NCBI GenBank assembly: GCA_013002025.1
Contig: JABDKW010000014.1
Location: 1-64,000, forward strand
Reading direction: 5' to 3'
From: Gammaproteobacteria bacterium
Lineage (GTDB): Bacteria; Pseudomonadota; Gammaproteobacteria; Arenicellales; Arenicellaceae
DNA length: 64,000 nt
In this document: positions 39,564 through 49,678 of the stretch, piece by piece
How positions within the stretch are numbered: the stretch's first letter is position 1
Layout of the letters: each line of letters begins with the position of its first letter
Notes under the pieces: generated by a model
What the model was told of the DNA's origin: nothing
Database searches by the model: none
What the model saw: the letters and a program-made list of their open reading frames with translations, nothing else
Made by a program: the position numbers and the translations under genes

Positions 39564-41438
39564 TCAGGCCGCTAACAGTCGGTTAATTCGTTTCACGTAG
39601 CCTGCCGGGTCTTTGATCTGAGCGCCTTCACTCAAGGCTGCCTGGTCAAACAATACCTTAGCCCAGTCATCGAAGTCGCCCTGCGCCGGGTCCAGCTTTT
39701 TAATCAACGCATGATCCGGGTTTAATTCCAGAATCGGTTTGCTTTCCGGTGCATCCTGCCCCATGGCTTTCATGATGCGCTCAAGGTTGGCGCCCGGGTC
39801 ATTGCTGTCCGCCACCAGACAGGCCGGTGATTCGGTGAGTCGCAGGCTTAGGCGCACGTCTTTTACCGCATCGCCCAGCGCGTCTTTTAGCTTGGCAGTC
39901 AGGTCGGCCATTTCCTTCTCCTGGTCTTCCTGGGCCTGTTTCTCATCATCAGTTAATTCCAAATCTCCCTTGGCCACTGATTTCAACGATTTGCCTTCAT
40001 ATTCAAACAGGCTGTTTACCAGCCATTCGTCAACCGGGTCGCTTAGCAGCAACACCTCAAGGTCTTTTTTGGCAAACATCTCCAGATGTGGTGAGCCCTT
40101 CGCGGCCTGATAGCTCTCGGCGGTAATGAAGTAGATCGCCTCCTGGTCTTCCGGCATACGGCTCGTATAGTCGTCCAACGATACTGTCTGCTCGCTGGAA
40201 TCGGTGTGGGTGCTGGCAAAGCGCAACAATGGCGTGATGCTGTCTTTATTGGCCATGTCTTCGACCACGCCTTCTTTTAGTACCTGGCCGAATTCGCTCC
40301 AGAATGACTGATAGCTCTCTGGTTCGTCTTTGGCAATTCGTTTCAGTTCGTCCAGCACTCGCTTAACCGCGCGGCCTTTAATCTTTTGAATATCGCGGTC
40401 GCTTTGCAGAATCTCACGCGATACGTTTAGCGGCAGGTCGGCCGAGTCAATCACGCCCTTAACAAAACGCAGGTAGTTAGGCATCAGATGCTCGGCATCA
40501 TCCATAATAAAGATGCGGCGCACATACAGTTTGATGCCCTTACGGGTCTCGCGGTTCCACAAATCGAAGGGCGCCTTTTTAGGAATAAACAGTAATGATG
40601 TGTATTCAAGATTGCCTTCCACCTTATGGTGCAGGGTTGATAGTGGCGGTTCGGGGTCATAGCTCAGGCTCTGGTAAAACTGCTGATACTCCTCGTCGCT
40701 AACCTCGCTCTTGCTGCGAGCCCAGATAGCGGTGCCGGAATTGACGGTCTCAAACTCCCGCTCAGCGTCTTCTATCGGCTTGCCTTCGTCGTCGAGTGGC
40801 GCGGCACCCAACATTTTGATGGGCAGCGAAATATGTTCCGAGTATTTGTTAACGATATGTCGCAAACGAAAATCGTCAAGAAATTCACCGGCATCCTCGC
40901 ACAGATGCAGGGTGATGCTGGTGCCCGCGTTGTCCATGCTCGCATCCGCCAGGGTGTATTCGCCTTTGCCCTCTGACTCCCACAACACGGCTGCATCGCT
41001 GCCCGCCTTGCGGCTTGTCAGGCTAACCTTATCCGCCACCATAAAGACAGAATAGAACCCGACGCCAAACTGGCCAATCAGGTTTACATCATCTTTGCCC
41101 TTGGCGTCTTCAATCGCCTGCATAAACTTGCGCGTGCCGGAACGGGCGATGGTGCCGATGTTCTCGATAACCTCGTCGCGGCTCATGCCGATGCCGTTAT
41201 CGCTGACGGTGAGCGTTTTAGCGTCTGCGTCGGTGGTGATAATCACCGCCAGTTCTTCATCGTCGGTTAACAGGCTGGCATCGGTCAGCGCTGCAAATCG
41301 GCGTTTGTCGATGGCGTCCGAGCTATTAGATATCAACTCGCGCAGGAAGATCTCCTTCTGGCTATAGAGGGAGTTGATCATCAAGTCCAGTAACTGGCTG
41401 ATTTCGGTTTGGAATTCGTGGGTTTCAGGTTTGCTCAT
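39564..41438 (-). CDS. htpG: Molecular chaperone HtpG (Hsp90)
   Basis: A 624-residue cytoplasmic Hsp90. The GHKL ATPase domain fills about 1-215: ELISNSSDAIDK with the catalytic-site Glu and Asn, DNGIGMSRDE, and the GQFGVGFYSVFMV lid loop. The middle domain (about 230-500, with LPLNVSREILQSDRDI) and the dimerization domain follow. Length agrees with E. coli HtpG (624). A sigma-32-like promoter lies upstream and an intrinsic terminator downstream, so it is a single-gene heat-shock unit. Confidence 0.98.
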   Translation of the reverse strand: MSKPETHEFQTEISQLLDLMINSLYSQKEIFLRELISNSSDAIDKRRFAALTDASLLTDDEELAVIITTDADAKTLTVSDNGIGMSRDEVIENIGTIARSGTRKFMQAIEDAKGKDDVNLIGQFGVGFYSVFMVADKVSLTSRKAGSDAAVLWESEGKGEYTLADASMDNAGTSITLHLCEDAGEFLDDFRLRHIVNKYSEHISLPIKMLGAAPLDDEGKPIEDAEREFETVNSGTAIWARSKSEVSDEEYQQFYQSLSYDPEPPLSTLHHKVEGNLEYTSLLFIPKKAPFDLWNRETRKGIKLYVRRIFIMDDAEHLMPNYLRFVKGVIDSADLPLNVSREILQSDRDIQKIKGRAVKRVLDELKRIAKDEPESYQSFWSEFGQVLKEGVVEDMANKDSITPLLRFASTHTDSSEQTVSLDDYTSRMPEDQEAIYFITAESYQAAKGSPHLEMFAKKDLEVLLLSDPVDEWLVNSLFEYEGKSLKSVAKGDLELTDDEKQAQEDQEKEMADLTAKLKDALGDAVKDVRLSLRLTESPACLVADSNDPGANLERIMKAMGQDAPESKPILELNPDHALIKKLDPAQGDFDDWAKVLFDQAALSEGAQIKDPAGYVKRINRLLAA

Positions 41439-41481
41439 AGTGCTTTAATTGGTTTCGGTTGATGCTGTCTACAGCGCTGTT

Positions 41482-41510
41482 TTATAGGGATTTAATCGGC
41501 GTATTTCAAG
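41482..41510 (-). promoter_or_regulatory. Sigma-32-type heat-shock promoter of htpG
   Basis: On the minus strand the -35 element is CTTGAAA (41510-41504), a full match to the sigma-32 consensus. It is followed by a 14-bp spacer and the -10 element CCCTATAA (41489-41482), close to CCCCATNT. The predicted start lies about 37 nt before the htpG ATG. Confidence 0.85.
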
Positions 41511-41670
41511 CCCGTGTGAGGCCTTTATTTTCCGCCATTTTCCCGGTGAATGTCGTTGACGATATGAGCGCTACTCAGTATAGTCGCGCCTCAGCATATT
41601 GCAGGGTGTTGCAGGCACGTAAATCCCACCGCTTTCAGGCGGCGTGCAGGCTTTTTCAGACACTGACCGT

Positions 41671-41747
<77 letters not shown>

Positions 41748-41778
41748 TTTTTGCAATAAACTAGCGGTATTTCGGTGA

Positions 41779-41855
41779 GCGCCCGTAGCTCAACTGGATA
41801 GAGCAACGGCCTTCTAAGCCGTAGGTTACAGGTTCAAGTCCTGTCGGGCGCGCCA
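41779..41855 (+). tRNA. tRNA-Arg (TCT)
   Basis: A 77-nt cloverleaf with acceptor arms GCGCCCG/CGGGCGC, anticodon TCT at 41813-41815 and encoded CCA. Confidence 0.97.
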
Positions 41856-41971
41856 TCTGTAACCGGCCGTAAGTTATCGGGCGCTAATTGGTGGCGTCTC
41901 AATGGCGTTATTACAGGCGCAATATGCTGAAGTGGCGCCCGCCGCGGCGGGTGCGATGCCACCATTAATAT

Positions 41972-42048
41972 GGTGACTGTAGCTCAGTTGGTAGAGCCCC
42001 GGATTGTGATTCCGGTGGTCGTGGGTTCGAGCCCCATCAGTCACCCCA
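41972..42048 (+). tRNA. tRNA-His (GTG)
   Basis: A cloverleaf with anticodon GTG at 42006-42008. The extra G-1 typical of tRNA-His is encoded at 41972 opposite the discriminator C. CCA is encoded. Confidence 0.97.
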
Positions 42049-42050
42049 TT

Positions 42051-42110
42051 TTTAGATAAGAAGCCGTTTGTGGCTTCTGTTTTAGATGAGAAGCCGTTTG
42101 TGGCTTCTAC
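42051..42110. repeat. 30-bp direct duplication with hairpin
   Basis: Two adjacent 30-bp copies (starts 42051 and 42081) differ at a few bases. Each contains the stem AGAAGCC/GGCTTCT. They lie between tRNA-His and tRNA-Leu and may affect processing of the transcript. Confidence 0.8.
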
Positions 42111-42210
42111 GATGTCATCGACGATAGTTCGAATTGTGCCGGTTTTCTGAGTTGTGATCTTAGTGGTTGTGGCACCTGAAACCGACTTGCCGGTTGTATT
42201 GAAACACTGT

Positions 42211-42295
<85 letters not shown>

Positions 42296-42338
42296 TTCAA
42301 ATTATCGACGATTATTTTTTAGCTTAACGAGATATAGC

Positions 42339-43649
42339 ATGCAGTCTTCAATTGAAAAAACCAGCACCATCGGCCGACGAATGAGCGTAGTGGTGCCTGC
42401 CGAGCGTATCGAGACGGAAGTGCAGAAAAAACTGAAGCAACTTTCCAAACAGGTAAAGGTACAAGGTTTTCGACCCGGCAAAGTGCCGATGAAGATTGTC
42501 GATCAACAATATCGTGGTAGTGCCACCAGCGATGTATTGGGCGATTTAATTCAGGCCACTTTGCAGGAAGCCCTCACCACTCAGGAAGTGGTGCCGGCGG
42601 TGCAGCCGGATATCATCCCGGAGCCGTTGCAAAAAGGGCAGGACTTCACCTATGTCGCCAATTTCGACGTGTATCCTGAATTTGAAAAGCTGGATTTGAA
42701 AGGTGTCAAAGTCATTAAGCCTGAGAGTGACGTCAATGACAGCGATGTGGACCAGGTTATTGAAAATATGCGCAAGCAGCAGCTGGCCTGGGAAGAAGTA
42801 TCACGCAAAGCCAAACAAGGCGACCGGGTCATCATTGATTTTCTAGGCACCGTAGATGGTGAGGAGTTCGATGGTGGCAAGGCGGCCGATTACCCGGTGG
42901 TGCTTGGCGAAGGCCAGATGCTGGCGGATTTTGAAACCGGTATTGAAGGAATGGTGGCCGGCGATAGTAAAGATATTGACGTGACCTTTCCTGATGAGTA
43001 TCAGGAAGACCTGGCCGGTAAAAAGGCCGTCTTTAAAATCGATGTTAAGTCTGTGTCTGAGTCTAAATTGCCTGACATTGATGACGAGTTCGTTAAAAGC
43101 TTCGGTATTGAGGGCGGCGACATCGACGAATTGCGCACAGAAGTGCGCTCCAATCTAGAGACCAACCTCGAAAGCCAATTGAGTTCCACCTTGCGGCAGC
43201 GCGCCTTTGACGCGCTGTTGGAGCAAAATAAAGTTGAGATTCCTCTGAAGATGGCTCAGGAAGAAGGTCAACGTATGATGCAGGAGCAGAAGAACCAGAT
43301 GATTCAGCAGGGCATCGACCCCAAAATGCTGGAGAATCTGCCAGACCCGGATTTCGAAACCATCAGGCCGCAAGCAGAAAAACGAGTGGCACTGGGTTTA
43401 TTGATGATGGAAATCATTCGCCAACAGGAGATGCAGCCAGACGCCAAGCGTGTGGACGAGCGAATCGAGAAGATGGCGTCTTCTTACCAGGACCCTAAAG
43501 AGTTCATCGATTACTACAAGAATAATCAGCAAGCCTTGGCTCAAGTGCAGTCGATTGTGCTCGAAGAACAGGTGGTCGAGCTGTTGATTGAGGAAGCCGA
43601 TGTTGAAGTCGAAACGGTGGAAGCCTCGGACCTTTTGAATATGCAATAG
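42339..43649 (+). CDS. tig: Trigger factor
   Basis: A 436-residue ribosome-bound chaperone. The N-terminal ribosome-binding domain covers about 1-110, with the signature loop near residue 44 (GFRPGKVPM). The FKBP-type peptidyl-prolyl isomerase domain is at about 150-245 ([20 protein letters not shown]). The helical substrate-binding domain fills the rest. Length fits E. coli (432). It opens the tig-clpP-clpX-lon series. Confidence 0.98.
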   Translation: MQSSIEKTSTIGRRMSVVVPAERIETEVQKKLKQLSKQVKVQGFRPGKVPMKIVDQQYRGSATSDVLGDLIQATLQEALTTQEVVPAVQPDIIPEPLQKGQDFTYVANFDVYPEFEKLDLKGVKVIKPESDVNDSDVDQVIENMRKQQLAWEEVSRKAKQGDRVIIDFLGTVDGEEFDGGKAADYPVVLGEGQMLADFETGIEGMVAGDSKDIDVTFPDEYQEDLAGKKAVFKIDVKSVSESKLPDIDDEFVKSFGIEGGDIDELRTEVRSNLETNLESQLSSTLRQRAFDALLEQNKVEIPLKMAQEEGQRMMQEQKNQMIQQGIDPKMLENLPDPDFETIRPQAEKRVALGLLMMEIIRQQEMQPDAKRVDERIEKMASSYQDPKEFIDYYKNNQQALAQVQSIVLEEQVVELLIEEADVEVETVEASDLLNMQ

Positions 43650-43676
43650 CGAATCACCGTACTCGAATCCGAAAAA

Positions 43677-43702
43677 CCGCGCTGCGTGCGCGGTTTTTTT
43701 TT
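43677..43702 (+). terminator. Intrinsic terminator of tig
   Basis: Stem CCGCGC/GCGCGG (43677-43682/43688-43693) followed by nine T. Confidence 0.92.
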
Positions 43703-43834
43703 GGTCCCAAGCAATTTTTGGTCTCAAGCAATGATTTTATTGAAGCGCGCTTGTGGTTTGTGATTCCGCCCTCATGCTTAAACCGTTATACTTTGGCCCA
43801 ATCCCACACCACGCTTTTATTCACGCAACTTTTT

Positions 43835-44482
43835 ATGAACAGACCTGCATCAGACCTTATCGATACCGTTACTTCTCTTAGCCCCCGTGCCGCAGGTGGG
43901 CTGGTACCCATGGTGGTTGAGAACACCGGTCGCGGCGAGCGCGCCTATGACATCTATTCGCGGCTATTAAAGGAGCGCGTTATCTTTCTGGTTGGTCAAG
44001 TGGAAGATTACATGGCCAACTTGATTGTTGCACAATTGCTGTTTTTGGAATCAGAAAATCCCGATAAAGACATTAGCCTTTATATCAACAGCCCCGGCGG
44101 CTCGGTGAGTGCCGGCATGGCCATTTACGACACCATGCAGTTTATTAAGCCGAATGTCAGCACTGTGTGTACCGGCCAGGCGGCCAGTATGGGGGCGCTG
44201 TTGCTGGCGTCCGGCGCGGAAGGGCAGCGCTATGCCTTGCCGCACAGCCGGATTATGATACATCAACCACTGGGCGGGTTTCAGGGCCAGGCCAGCGATA
44301 TCGATATTCACGCCAAGGAAATTTTACGTATTCGCGAAGAATTAAACGAAATTCTGGTCAAGCACACCGGCCAGAAAATGAAAAAAATCGCCCAGGATAC
44401 CGAACGCGACAACTTTATGAGCGCTGACGAAGCCAATGAGTATGGCCTGATTGACGAGGTAATCGAGCAACGTCCGGAGTAG
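43835..44482 (+). CDS. clpP: ATP-dependent Clp protease proteolytic subunit ClpP
   Basis: From the ATG at 43835 the protein has 215 residues, close to E. coli ClpP (207). The serine-protease triad is intact: Ser118 in GQAASMGA, His143 in MIHQPLGG and Asp192 in TERDNF. ClpP forms the double-ring chamber that ClpX feeds with unfolded substrate. The frame runs upstream to 43718, but those residues include sequence over the tig terminator region and do not fit the family, so I use 43835. A TATACT box at 43787-43792 may be its -10. Confidence 0.97.
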   Translation: MNRPASDLIDTVTSLSPRAAGGLVPMVVENTGRGERAYDIYSRLLKERVIFLVGQVEDYMANLIVAQLLFLESENPDKDISLYINSPGGSVSAGMAIYDTMQFIKPNVSTVCTGQAASMGALLLASGAEGQRYALPHSRIMIHQPLGGFQGQASDIDIHAKEILRIREELNEILVKHTGQKMKKIAQDTERDNFMSADEANEYGLIDEVIEQRPE

Positions 44483-44704
44483 GATTGCCGAGCTGTCAGC
44501 AGGGTAGACATTAGTCCAAGTTAGTTGTTGACGTTTTTTGGCATACGAGTGACTCGCGCAGATGACTGAATGGAATTAGTTTTGCGTTTCAAAGTGACGT
44601 TTATATAAGGTACAATTTGCACAGGCAAGACACTTAATTTGGTTTTATTCAGGTGATAGACAAACTGCCTGACTATCGAAAAAACTGAATAAAATGAGGC
44701 ATTT

Positions 44705-45970
44705 ATGAGCGACGACGGTAAGGGTAACGAAGACAATAAGCTGCTTTATTGTTCTTTTTGCGGCAAAAGCCAGCATGAGGTACGCAAGCTGATCGCCGGC
44801 CCCTCGGTTTTTATCTGCGACGAATGCGTCGACCTCTGCGAGGACATTATTCGCGAGGAAGCCATCGAGGATATCTCCAGTGCCGAAGACAAGGATAATT
44901 TTCCCACGCCGTCGGAAATCCACACCGGTCTGAATGACTATGTGATTTCTCAGGAAGACGCCAAAAAGGTGCTGTCGGTGGCAGTCTACAATCATTACAA
45001 GCGTATTCGCGGGCAGGAACTGGATGACGATGTAGATGTATCCAAGAGTAATATTCTACTGATCGGGCCCACCGGCTCCGGTAAAACCTTATTGGCCGAG
45101 ACGTTGGCCAAGCAGTTAAACGTGCCTTTTACCATTGCCGATGCCACCACGCTGACCGAGGCCGGTTACGTGGGTGAAGACGTCGAAAACATTATTCAGA
45201 AGTTGCTGCAAAAGTGCGATTACGACGTTGAAAAGGCGCAAATTGGCATCGTCTACATAGACGAAATCGACAAAATCTCGCGCAAAGCTGATAACCCCTC
45301 AATTACCCGCGATGTGTCGGGCGAGGGCGTGCAACAGGCGTTGCTGAAATTAATCGAGGGCACCACGGCCTCGGTGCCGCCACAGGGTGGGCGCAAACAC
45401 CCGCAGCAGGAATTCCTGCAGGTTGATACGCGCAATATTCTGTTTATTTGTGGTGGTGCCTTTTCCGGTCTGGATCAGATCATCCGTGACCGCTCCGAAA
45501 AAAGCGGTATTGGCTTTGGCGCCCAGATTCATAGCAAAGACAATAATCCTTTCGTTTCCAAATATTTAAACCAATTGGAACCGGAAGATCTGGTTAAATA
45601 CGGTCTGATACCGGAATTTATCGGGCGTCTACCGATTATCGCGACGTTGCAGGAGTTGGACGAAGCGGCGTTGATGACGATTCTGACCGAACCTAAAAAT
45701 GCGCTGGTTAAGCAATACCAACGCCTATTGAAGCTCGATGGTGTGGAGCTTGAGATCCGAGATGATGCGCTGCGAGCGGTCGCCACCAAAGCCATGAAGC
45801 GCAAGACCGGCGCGCGTGGTTTGCGCTCGATACTCGAGAACGCTCTGCTTGAAACTATGTATGAGCTGCCTTCTAAAGAAGGTGTCCAGAAAGTATCGGT
45901 CGACGCTAGCACCATCAACGAAGGCGCGCGGCCGTTGTATATCTACGAAGAAACTGAGAAAAGCGCCTGA
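44705..45970 (+). CDS. clpX: ATP-dependent Clp protease ATPase subunit ClpX
   Basis: A 421-residue AAA+ unfoldase. The zinc-binding domain uses Cys16, Cys19, Cys38 and Cys41. Walker A is GPTGSGKT near residue 120, Walker B YIDEIDK near residue 184, and the pore loop GYVGEDV is present. It is 222 bp after clpP, so it may have its own promoter as well as read-through: a TACAAT box lies at 44611-44616. Confidence 0.98.
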   Translation: MSDDGKGNEDNKLLYCSFCGKSQHEVRKLIAGPSVFICDECVDLCEDIIREEAIEDISSAEDKDNFPTPSEIHTGLNDYVISQEDAKKVLSVAVYNHYKRIRGQELDDDVDVSKSNILLIGPTGSGKTLLAETLAKQLNVPFTIADATTLTEAGYVGEDVENIIQKLLQKCDYDVEKAQIGIVYIDEIDKISRKADNPSITRDVSGEGVQQALLKLIEGTTASVPPQGGRKHPQQEFLQVDTRNILFICGGAFSGLDQIIRDRSEKSGIGFGAQIHSKDNNPFVSKYLNQLEPEDLVKYGLIPEFIGRLPIIATLQELDEAALMTILTEPKNALVKQYQRLLKLDGVELEIRDDALRAVATKAMKRKTGARGLRSILENALLETMYELPSKEGVQKVSVDASTINEGARPLYIYEETEKSA

Positions 45971-46018
45971 CCTCAGCGCTGTGTCACCGACTGTCGGCTT
46001 TTTATCACGGGCTAGCAG

Positions 46019-46047
46019 CTTGATTTGCGACGATTTAAACCCATATC
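46019..46047 (+). promoter_or_regulatory. Sigma-32-type heat-shock promoter of lon
   Basis: A -35 CTTGATT (46019-46025), a spacer of about 14 bp and a -10 ACCCATAT around 46039-46046, near the sigma-32 consensus CTTGAAA/CCCCATNT. It leaves a leader of about 135 nt before lon, in line with the known heat-shock control of lon in enteric bacteria. Confidence 0.65.
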
Positions 46048-46188
46048 TAAGGTCAGCTCGTTGTATTAGCATCTCGGCGCATTAGGCCGCCGCCTCAAAT
46101 CGACAATTGCATGCATCGCAGGCCTGAACCGAACCTATTAATGAAAAGAGCACGACGCCTCAAAGGGTGTTGCTGAAGCCAAAAACTT

Positions 46189-48606
46189 ATGTCAGAAGAA
46201 AACGTTATTATCGACTACGACACCCCGTTTCCGGTGCTACCGCTGCGTGATGTGGTGGTGTTCCCGCATATGGTGATCCCTTTGTTTGTAGGCCGGGATA
46301 AATCCATTGTGGCACTGCAGCAGGCCATGGAGAACACCAAGCAGATTGTCCTGGTGGCGCAGCGCGATGCGGCCAATGAGAATCCGGATCAGGCGGATAT
46401 TTTCGAAGTAGGCGTGTTAGCCAATATTCTGCAACTGCTCAAGCTGCCGGACGGCACGGTTAAAGTGCTGGTCGAGGGAATGCAAAGAATCGAAATGTTG
46501 CGGCTTGAAGAAACCGATTGTTTTGTTGGCATGGTTAAGCCGCTGCCCACCGAACCGACCGATCCTGATGAGGAAAAAGTGGCGGTTCGCACGCTGCTGG
46601 CGGAATTTGAAAGCTACAGCAAAATTAACTCTAAGGTAGCGCCAGAAGCGCTTACTCAATTGCGCGCAGTCGATGATCTCAGTCGACTGGTGGACACCAT
46701 CGCCGGTTTTCTGGAACTGAAAATCGAAGATAAGCAGTTCCTGCTGGAAACCGATTCTGTTAACGAGCGGCTCGACCACATTCTCTCGTTTATGGGCTCC
46801 GAGTTGGATATGCACCGGGTGGAGAAAAAAATCCGCGGCCGGGTTAAAAAGCAGATGGAGAAGAGCCAGCGCGAGTACTACTTGAATGAACAAATGAAGG
46901 CCATCCAGAATGAGTTGGGTGAGTCTGAAGAGGGTCAGAGTGAATTAGATGAGTTGCAGGCCAAGATCGATGCCGCTGGCATGTCGAAAGAGGCGCAGCA
47001 AAAAGTTGAAGCTGAGCTCAAAAAATTAAAGATGATGTCGCCCATGTCAGCTGAAGCGGCGGTAGTTCGCAACTACATTGATTGGGTTGTGCAAGTACCC
47101 TGGAAGAAGCGCAGTCGCGTGCGTAGTGATATTCAGGCCGCTGAAGGAATTTTGGATGAGGATCACTTTGGACTTGAGAAGGTCAAAGAACGGATTCTGG
47201 AATATCTGGCCGTGCAGCAGCGACTTAAGAAAATGAAGGGTCCAATCTTGTGTCTGGTTGGCCCCCCGGGCGTGGGTAAAACGTCGCTGGGTAAATCCAT
47301 AGCGCGCGCCACTAATCGAAAGTTTATTCGCATGTCCCTGGGCGGCGTGCGCGATGAGGCCGAGATACGTGGTCATCGTCGTACTTATATCGGCAGCATG
47401 CCCGGTAAGATCATCCAGAATATGTCGCGGGTGAAAACCAAGAACCCTCTGTTCCTGTTGGATGAAATTGACAAAATGGCGGCCGACTTCCGCGGCGACC
47501 CGGCATCAGCCATGTTAGAAGTGCTGGATCCGGAGCAAAACAACACCTTTGCTGATCACTATCTGGAAGTTGATTACGATCTGTCCGAAGTGATGTTCGT
47601 GGCAACCGCGAACAGCCTGGACATTCCCGGCCCCTTGCTTGATCGCATGGAAGTAATCCGCCTGGAAGGCTATACAGAAGATGAAAAACTCAATATTGCC
47701 CAACGGTACTTGATTGAAAAACAAAAGAAAAACAATGGCTTGCGTGAAACTGAAATTGATATACAAGCCTCAGCGATTATCGACATAATTCGCTATTACA
47801 CCCGAGAAGCCGGGGTCCGCGGGCTGGAGCGGGAAATCGCCAAGATTTGCCGTAAGGTCACTCGAGAGCTGCTGGTTAAAGCAGAACTTGAGCAGGTCAC
47901 CGTGGACAGCGACAACGTCAGCGAGTATCTCGGCGTCCGCAAGTTTAACTTCGGAAGCGCAGAAGAAGAAAATCGCGTTGGCCAGGTTACCGGCCTGGCC
48001 TGGACTCAGGTGGGTGGTGAGTTACTGTCCATTGAAGCGGTTGTGGTGCCAGGTAAAGGAAAGCAGACCTACACTGGTAAACTGGGTGATGTGATGCAGG
48101 AATCTATTCAGGCCGCCGTTACTGTGGTCAGGACCCGTGCCGACAGTCTGGGTATCGACAAGGCATTTTTCGGCGACCATGATTTTCACATTCATGTGCC
48201 GGAGGGCGCGACGCCAAAAGATGGGCCCAGCGCCGGCATTGGGATGTGTACTGCGCTGATCTCTAGCGTGACCGGAATACCGGTGCGTTCGGACGTTGCC
48301 ATGACTGGTGAAATTACCTTGCGTGGTGAAGTATTGCCGATTGGCGGCCTCAAGGAAAAGTTACTTGCTGCCCATCGCGGCGCGATTAAAATGGTCATCA
48401 TCCCGCAGGAAAATGAGAAAGATCTGGTTGAGATATCCGATGAAATTAAAGCGGATCTGGACATTAAGCCTGTGAAATGGATAGACCAGGTTATGGAAAT
48501 TGCGCTGACTGAAATGCCCACCGCAAAAGCAGTCGATAAAACGGTTGACGATGGTGCGCCCCAGGGCAGCCAGAAATCGATTCCGAAACCGGCGCCACGC
48601 CACTGA
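46189..48606 (+). CDS. lon: ATP-dependent protease Lon
   Basis: An 805-residue LonA protease. The N-terminal substrate-binding domain covers about 1-310. The AAA+ module has Walker A GPPGVGKT at 358-365 and Walker B FLLDEIDK near residue 423. The protease domain carries the Ser-Lys dyad Ser681 (DGPSAG) and Lys724 (LKEKLLAAHRG). The last 25 residues are a poorly conserved tail. It degrades misfolded and regulatory proteins. It sits between clpX and hupB as in E. coli. Confidence 0.98.
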   Translation: MSEENVIIDYDTPFPVLPLRDVVVFPHMVIPLFVGRDKSIVALQQAMENTKQIVLVAQRDAANENPDQADIFEVGVLANILQLLKLPDGTVKVLVEGMQRIEMLRLEETDCFVGMVKPLPTEPTDPDEEKVAVRTLLAEFESYSKINSKVAPEALTQLRAVDDLSRLVDTIAGFLELKIEDKQFLLETDSVNERLDHILSFMGSELDMHRVEKKIRGRVKKQMEKSQREYYLNEQMKAIQNELGESEEGQSELDELQAKIDAAGMSKEAQQKVEAELKKLKMMSPMSAEAAVVRNYIDWVVQVPWKKRSRVRSDIQAAEGILDEDHFGLEKVKERILEYLAVQQRLKKMKGPILCLVGPPGVGKTSLGKSIARATNRKFIRMSLGGVRDEAEIRGHRRTYIGSMPGKIIQNMSRVKTKNPLFLLDEIDKMAADFRGDPASAMLEVLDPEQNNTFADHYLEVDYDLSEVMFVATANSLDIPGPLLDRMEVIRLEGYTEDEKLNIAQRYLIEKQKKNNGLRETEIDIQASAIIDIIRYYTREAGVRGLEREIAKICRKVTRELLVKAELEQVTVDSDNVSEYLGVRKFNFGSAEEENRVGQVTGLAWTQVGGELLSIEAVVVPGKGKQTYTGKLGDVMQESIQAAVTVVRTRADSLGIDKAFFGDHDFHIHVPEGATPKDGPSAGIGMCTALISSVTGIPVRSDVAMTGEITLRGEVLPIGGLKEKLLAAHRGAIKMVIIPQENEKDLVEISDEIKADLDIKPVKWIDQVMEIALTEMPTAKAVDKTVDDGAPQGSQKSIPKPAPRH

Positions 48607-48941
48607 TATTCCGTTTAAAAATCAACGCTCTCGATCAAATTATTGACGACTGGGTTTAACCAAAGCGCCAAACTGGATTTGGCGCAAACCCTTGTGGTTA
48701 CTGGCTTTACCGCGATTTTTTTTATAAGTCAATGTTGTATTTTAATCTTAAAAGGAACATCATAGCGCTGCGATGAGGGGTGTCGTTTTGCTTGAATTCG
48801 GAGCCGAGGGATCTTTTCACTAGGCGCCCGTTTCAGCTCATCGCAAAACCCAAAACGAAGTGGACGCATGCACCCCGCAAGAGGCTGTATCGTTCGCTGA
48901 AATCTTTACTTTTCAAACCATCACACCTTGAGGAAATAAGC
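48607..48941. other. lon-hupB intergenic region
   Basis: A 335-bp stretch. A GCGCCAAA/TTTGGCGC stem (48665-48685) without a T-run follows lon. An AT-rich tract at about 48716-48760 is a likely place for the hupB promoter. No other gene seen. Confidence 0.5.
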
Positions 48942-49214
48942 GTGAATAAATCTGAATTGATCGACCTAATCGCGGCCCGTGCTGACATTTCAAAATCGTC
49001 TGCTGGTGACGCTCTGGAAGCCGTGCTTGATGGCATCACCGGGTCATTGTCTATGGGCCAAAGTGTCACACTGGTAGGCTTTGGAACCTTCTCTGTAAGC
49101 CGCCGCGCAGCCCGCGATGGACGTAACCCGCGTACTGGCGAAACCATTAAAATCAAGGCCTCAAATCTGGCCAAATTTAAAGCTGGTAAAGCCTTAAAAG
49201 ATGCATTAAACTAG
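48942..49214 (+). CDS. hupB: DNA-binding protein HU-beta
   Basis: A 90-residue HU protein that bends and compacts DNA as a dimer. The opening [18 protein letters not shown], the [13 protein letters not shown] turn and the [18 protein letters not shown]-contact arm are intact. I take the GTG at 48942, which has an AGGA site 7 nt upstream and gives the exact family length. An upstream in-frame ATG at 48780 would add 54 residues not found in HU. Confidence 0.97.
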   Translation: MNKSELIDLIAARADISKSSAGDALEAVLDGITGSLSMGQSVTLVGFGTFSVSRRAARDGRNPRTGETIKIKASNLAKFKAGKALKDALN

Positions 49215-49298
49215 CGCCGCTTTTGAGGGTGGGCTCTGTTATTTAGCGGTGCTTTGCAGTTTTTTCAGTAGCGCAATACACCGTCAAAAAACACCCAT

Positions 49299-49374
49299 GG
49301 GTGCTTAGCTCAGTTGGTAGAGCATCGCCCTTACAAGGCGAGGGTCAGAGGTTCAAGTCCTCTAGCACCCACCA
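49299..49374 (+). tRNA. tRNA-Val (TAC)
   Basis: A 76-nt cloverleaf with anticodon TAC at 49332-49334 and encoded CCA. Confidence 0.97.
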
Positions 49375-49509
49375 GATTTTTCTGTAGAGCGGGATTTTGG
49401 GATGCTGTGCAGAACATAAGTCAGGCACAAATCCAAACGCCGCAAGACCCGTCTTGCGGCGTTTGTTATTAACATTTGGTGCTGACTTAGATTTAGTAAT
49501 GCTGAAAAT

Positions 49510-49586
49510 GGAGCGGTAGTTCAGTTGGTTAGAATACCGGCCTGTCACGCCGGGGGTCGCGGGTTCGAGTCCCGTCCGCTCCGCCA
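49510..49586 (+). tRNA. tRNA-Asp (GTC)
   Basis: A 77-nt cloverleaf with anticodon GTC at 49544-49546 and encoded CCA. Confidence 0.97.
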
Positions 49587-49591
49587 TTTCA

Positions 49592-49625
49592 GCAAAAAAA
49601 AACGAGCTATAGCTCGTTTTTTTTT
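49592..49625. terminator. Bidirectional terminator
   Basis: The palindrome AACGAGCTATAGCTCGTT (49601-49618) with an A-run before and a T-run after it. It can end the tRNA-Val/tRNA-Asp transcript on the plus strand and the M16 peptidase transcript on the minus strand. Confidence 0.92.
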
Positions 49626-49678
49626 GTGCGTAAGTTGCGGTGTTAAACGACTGGATTATACTGGTCGAATATGTCCGG

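Noticed and set aside
48780-48941. Longer start of HU at 48780
   Set aside because: HU has about 90 residues; the GTG at 48942 has a good ribosome site.
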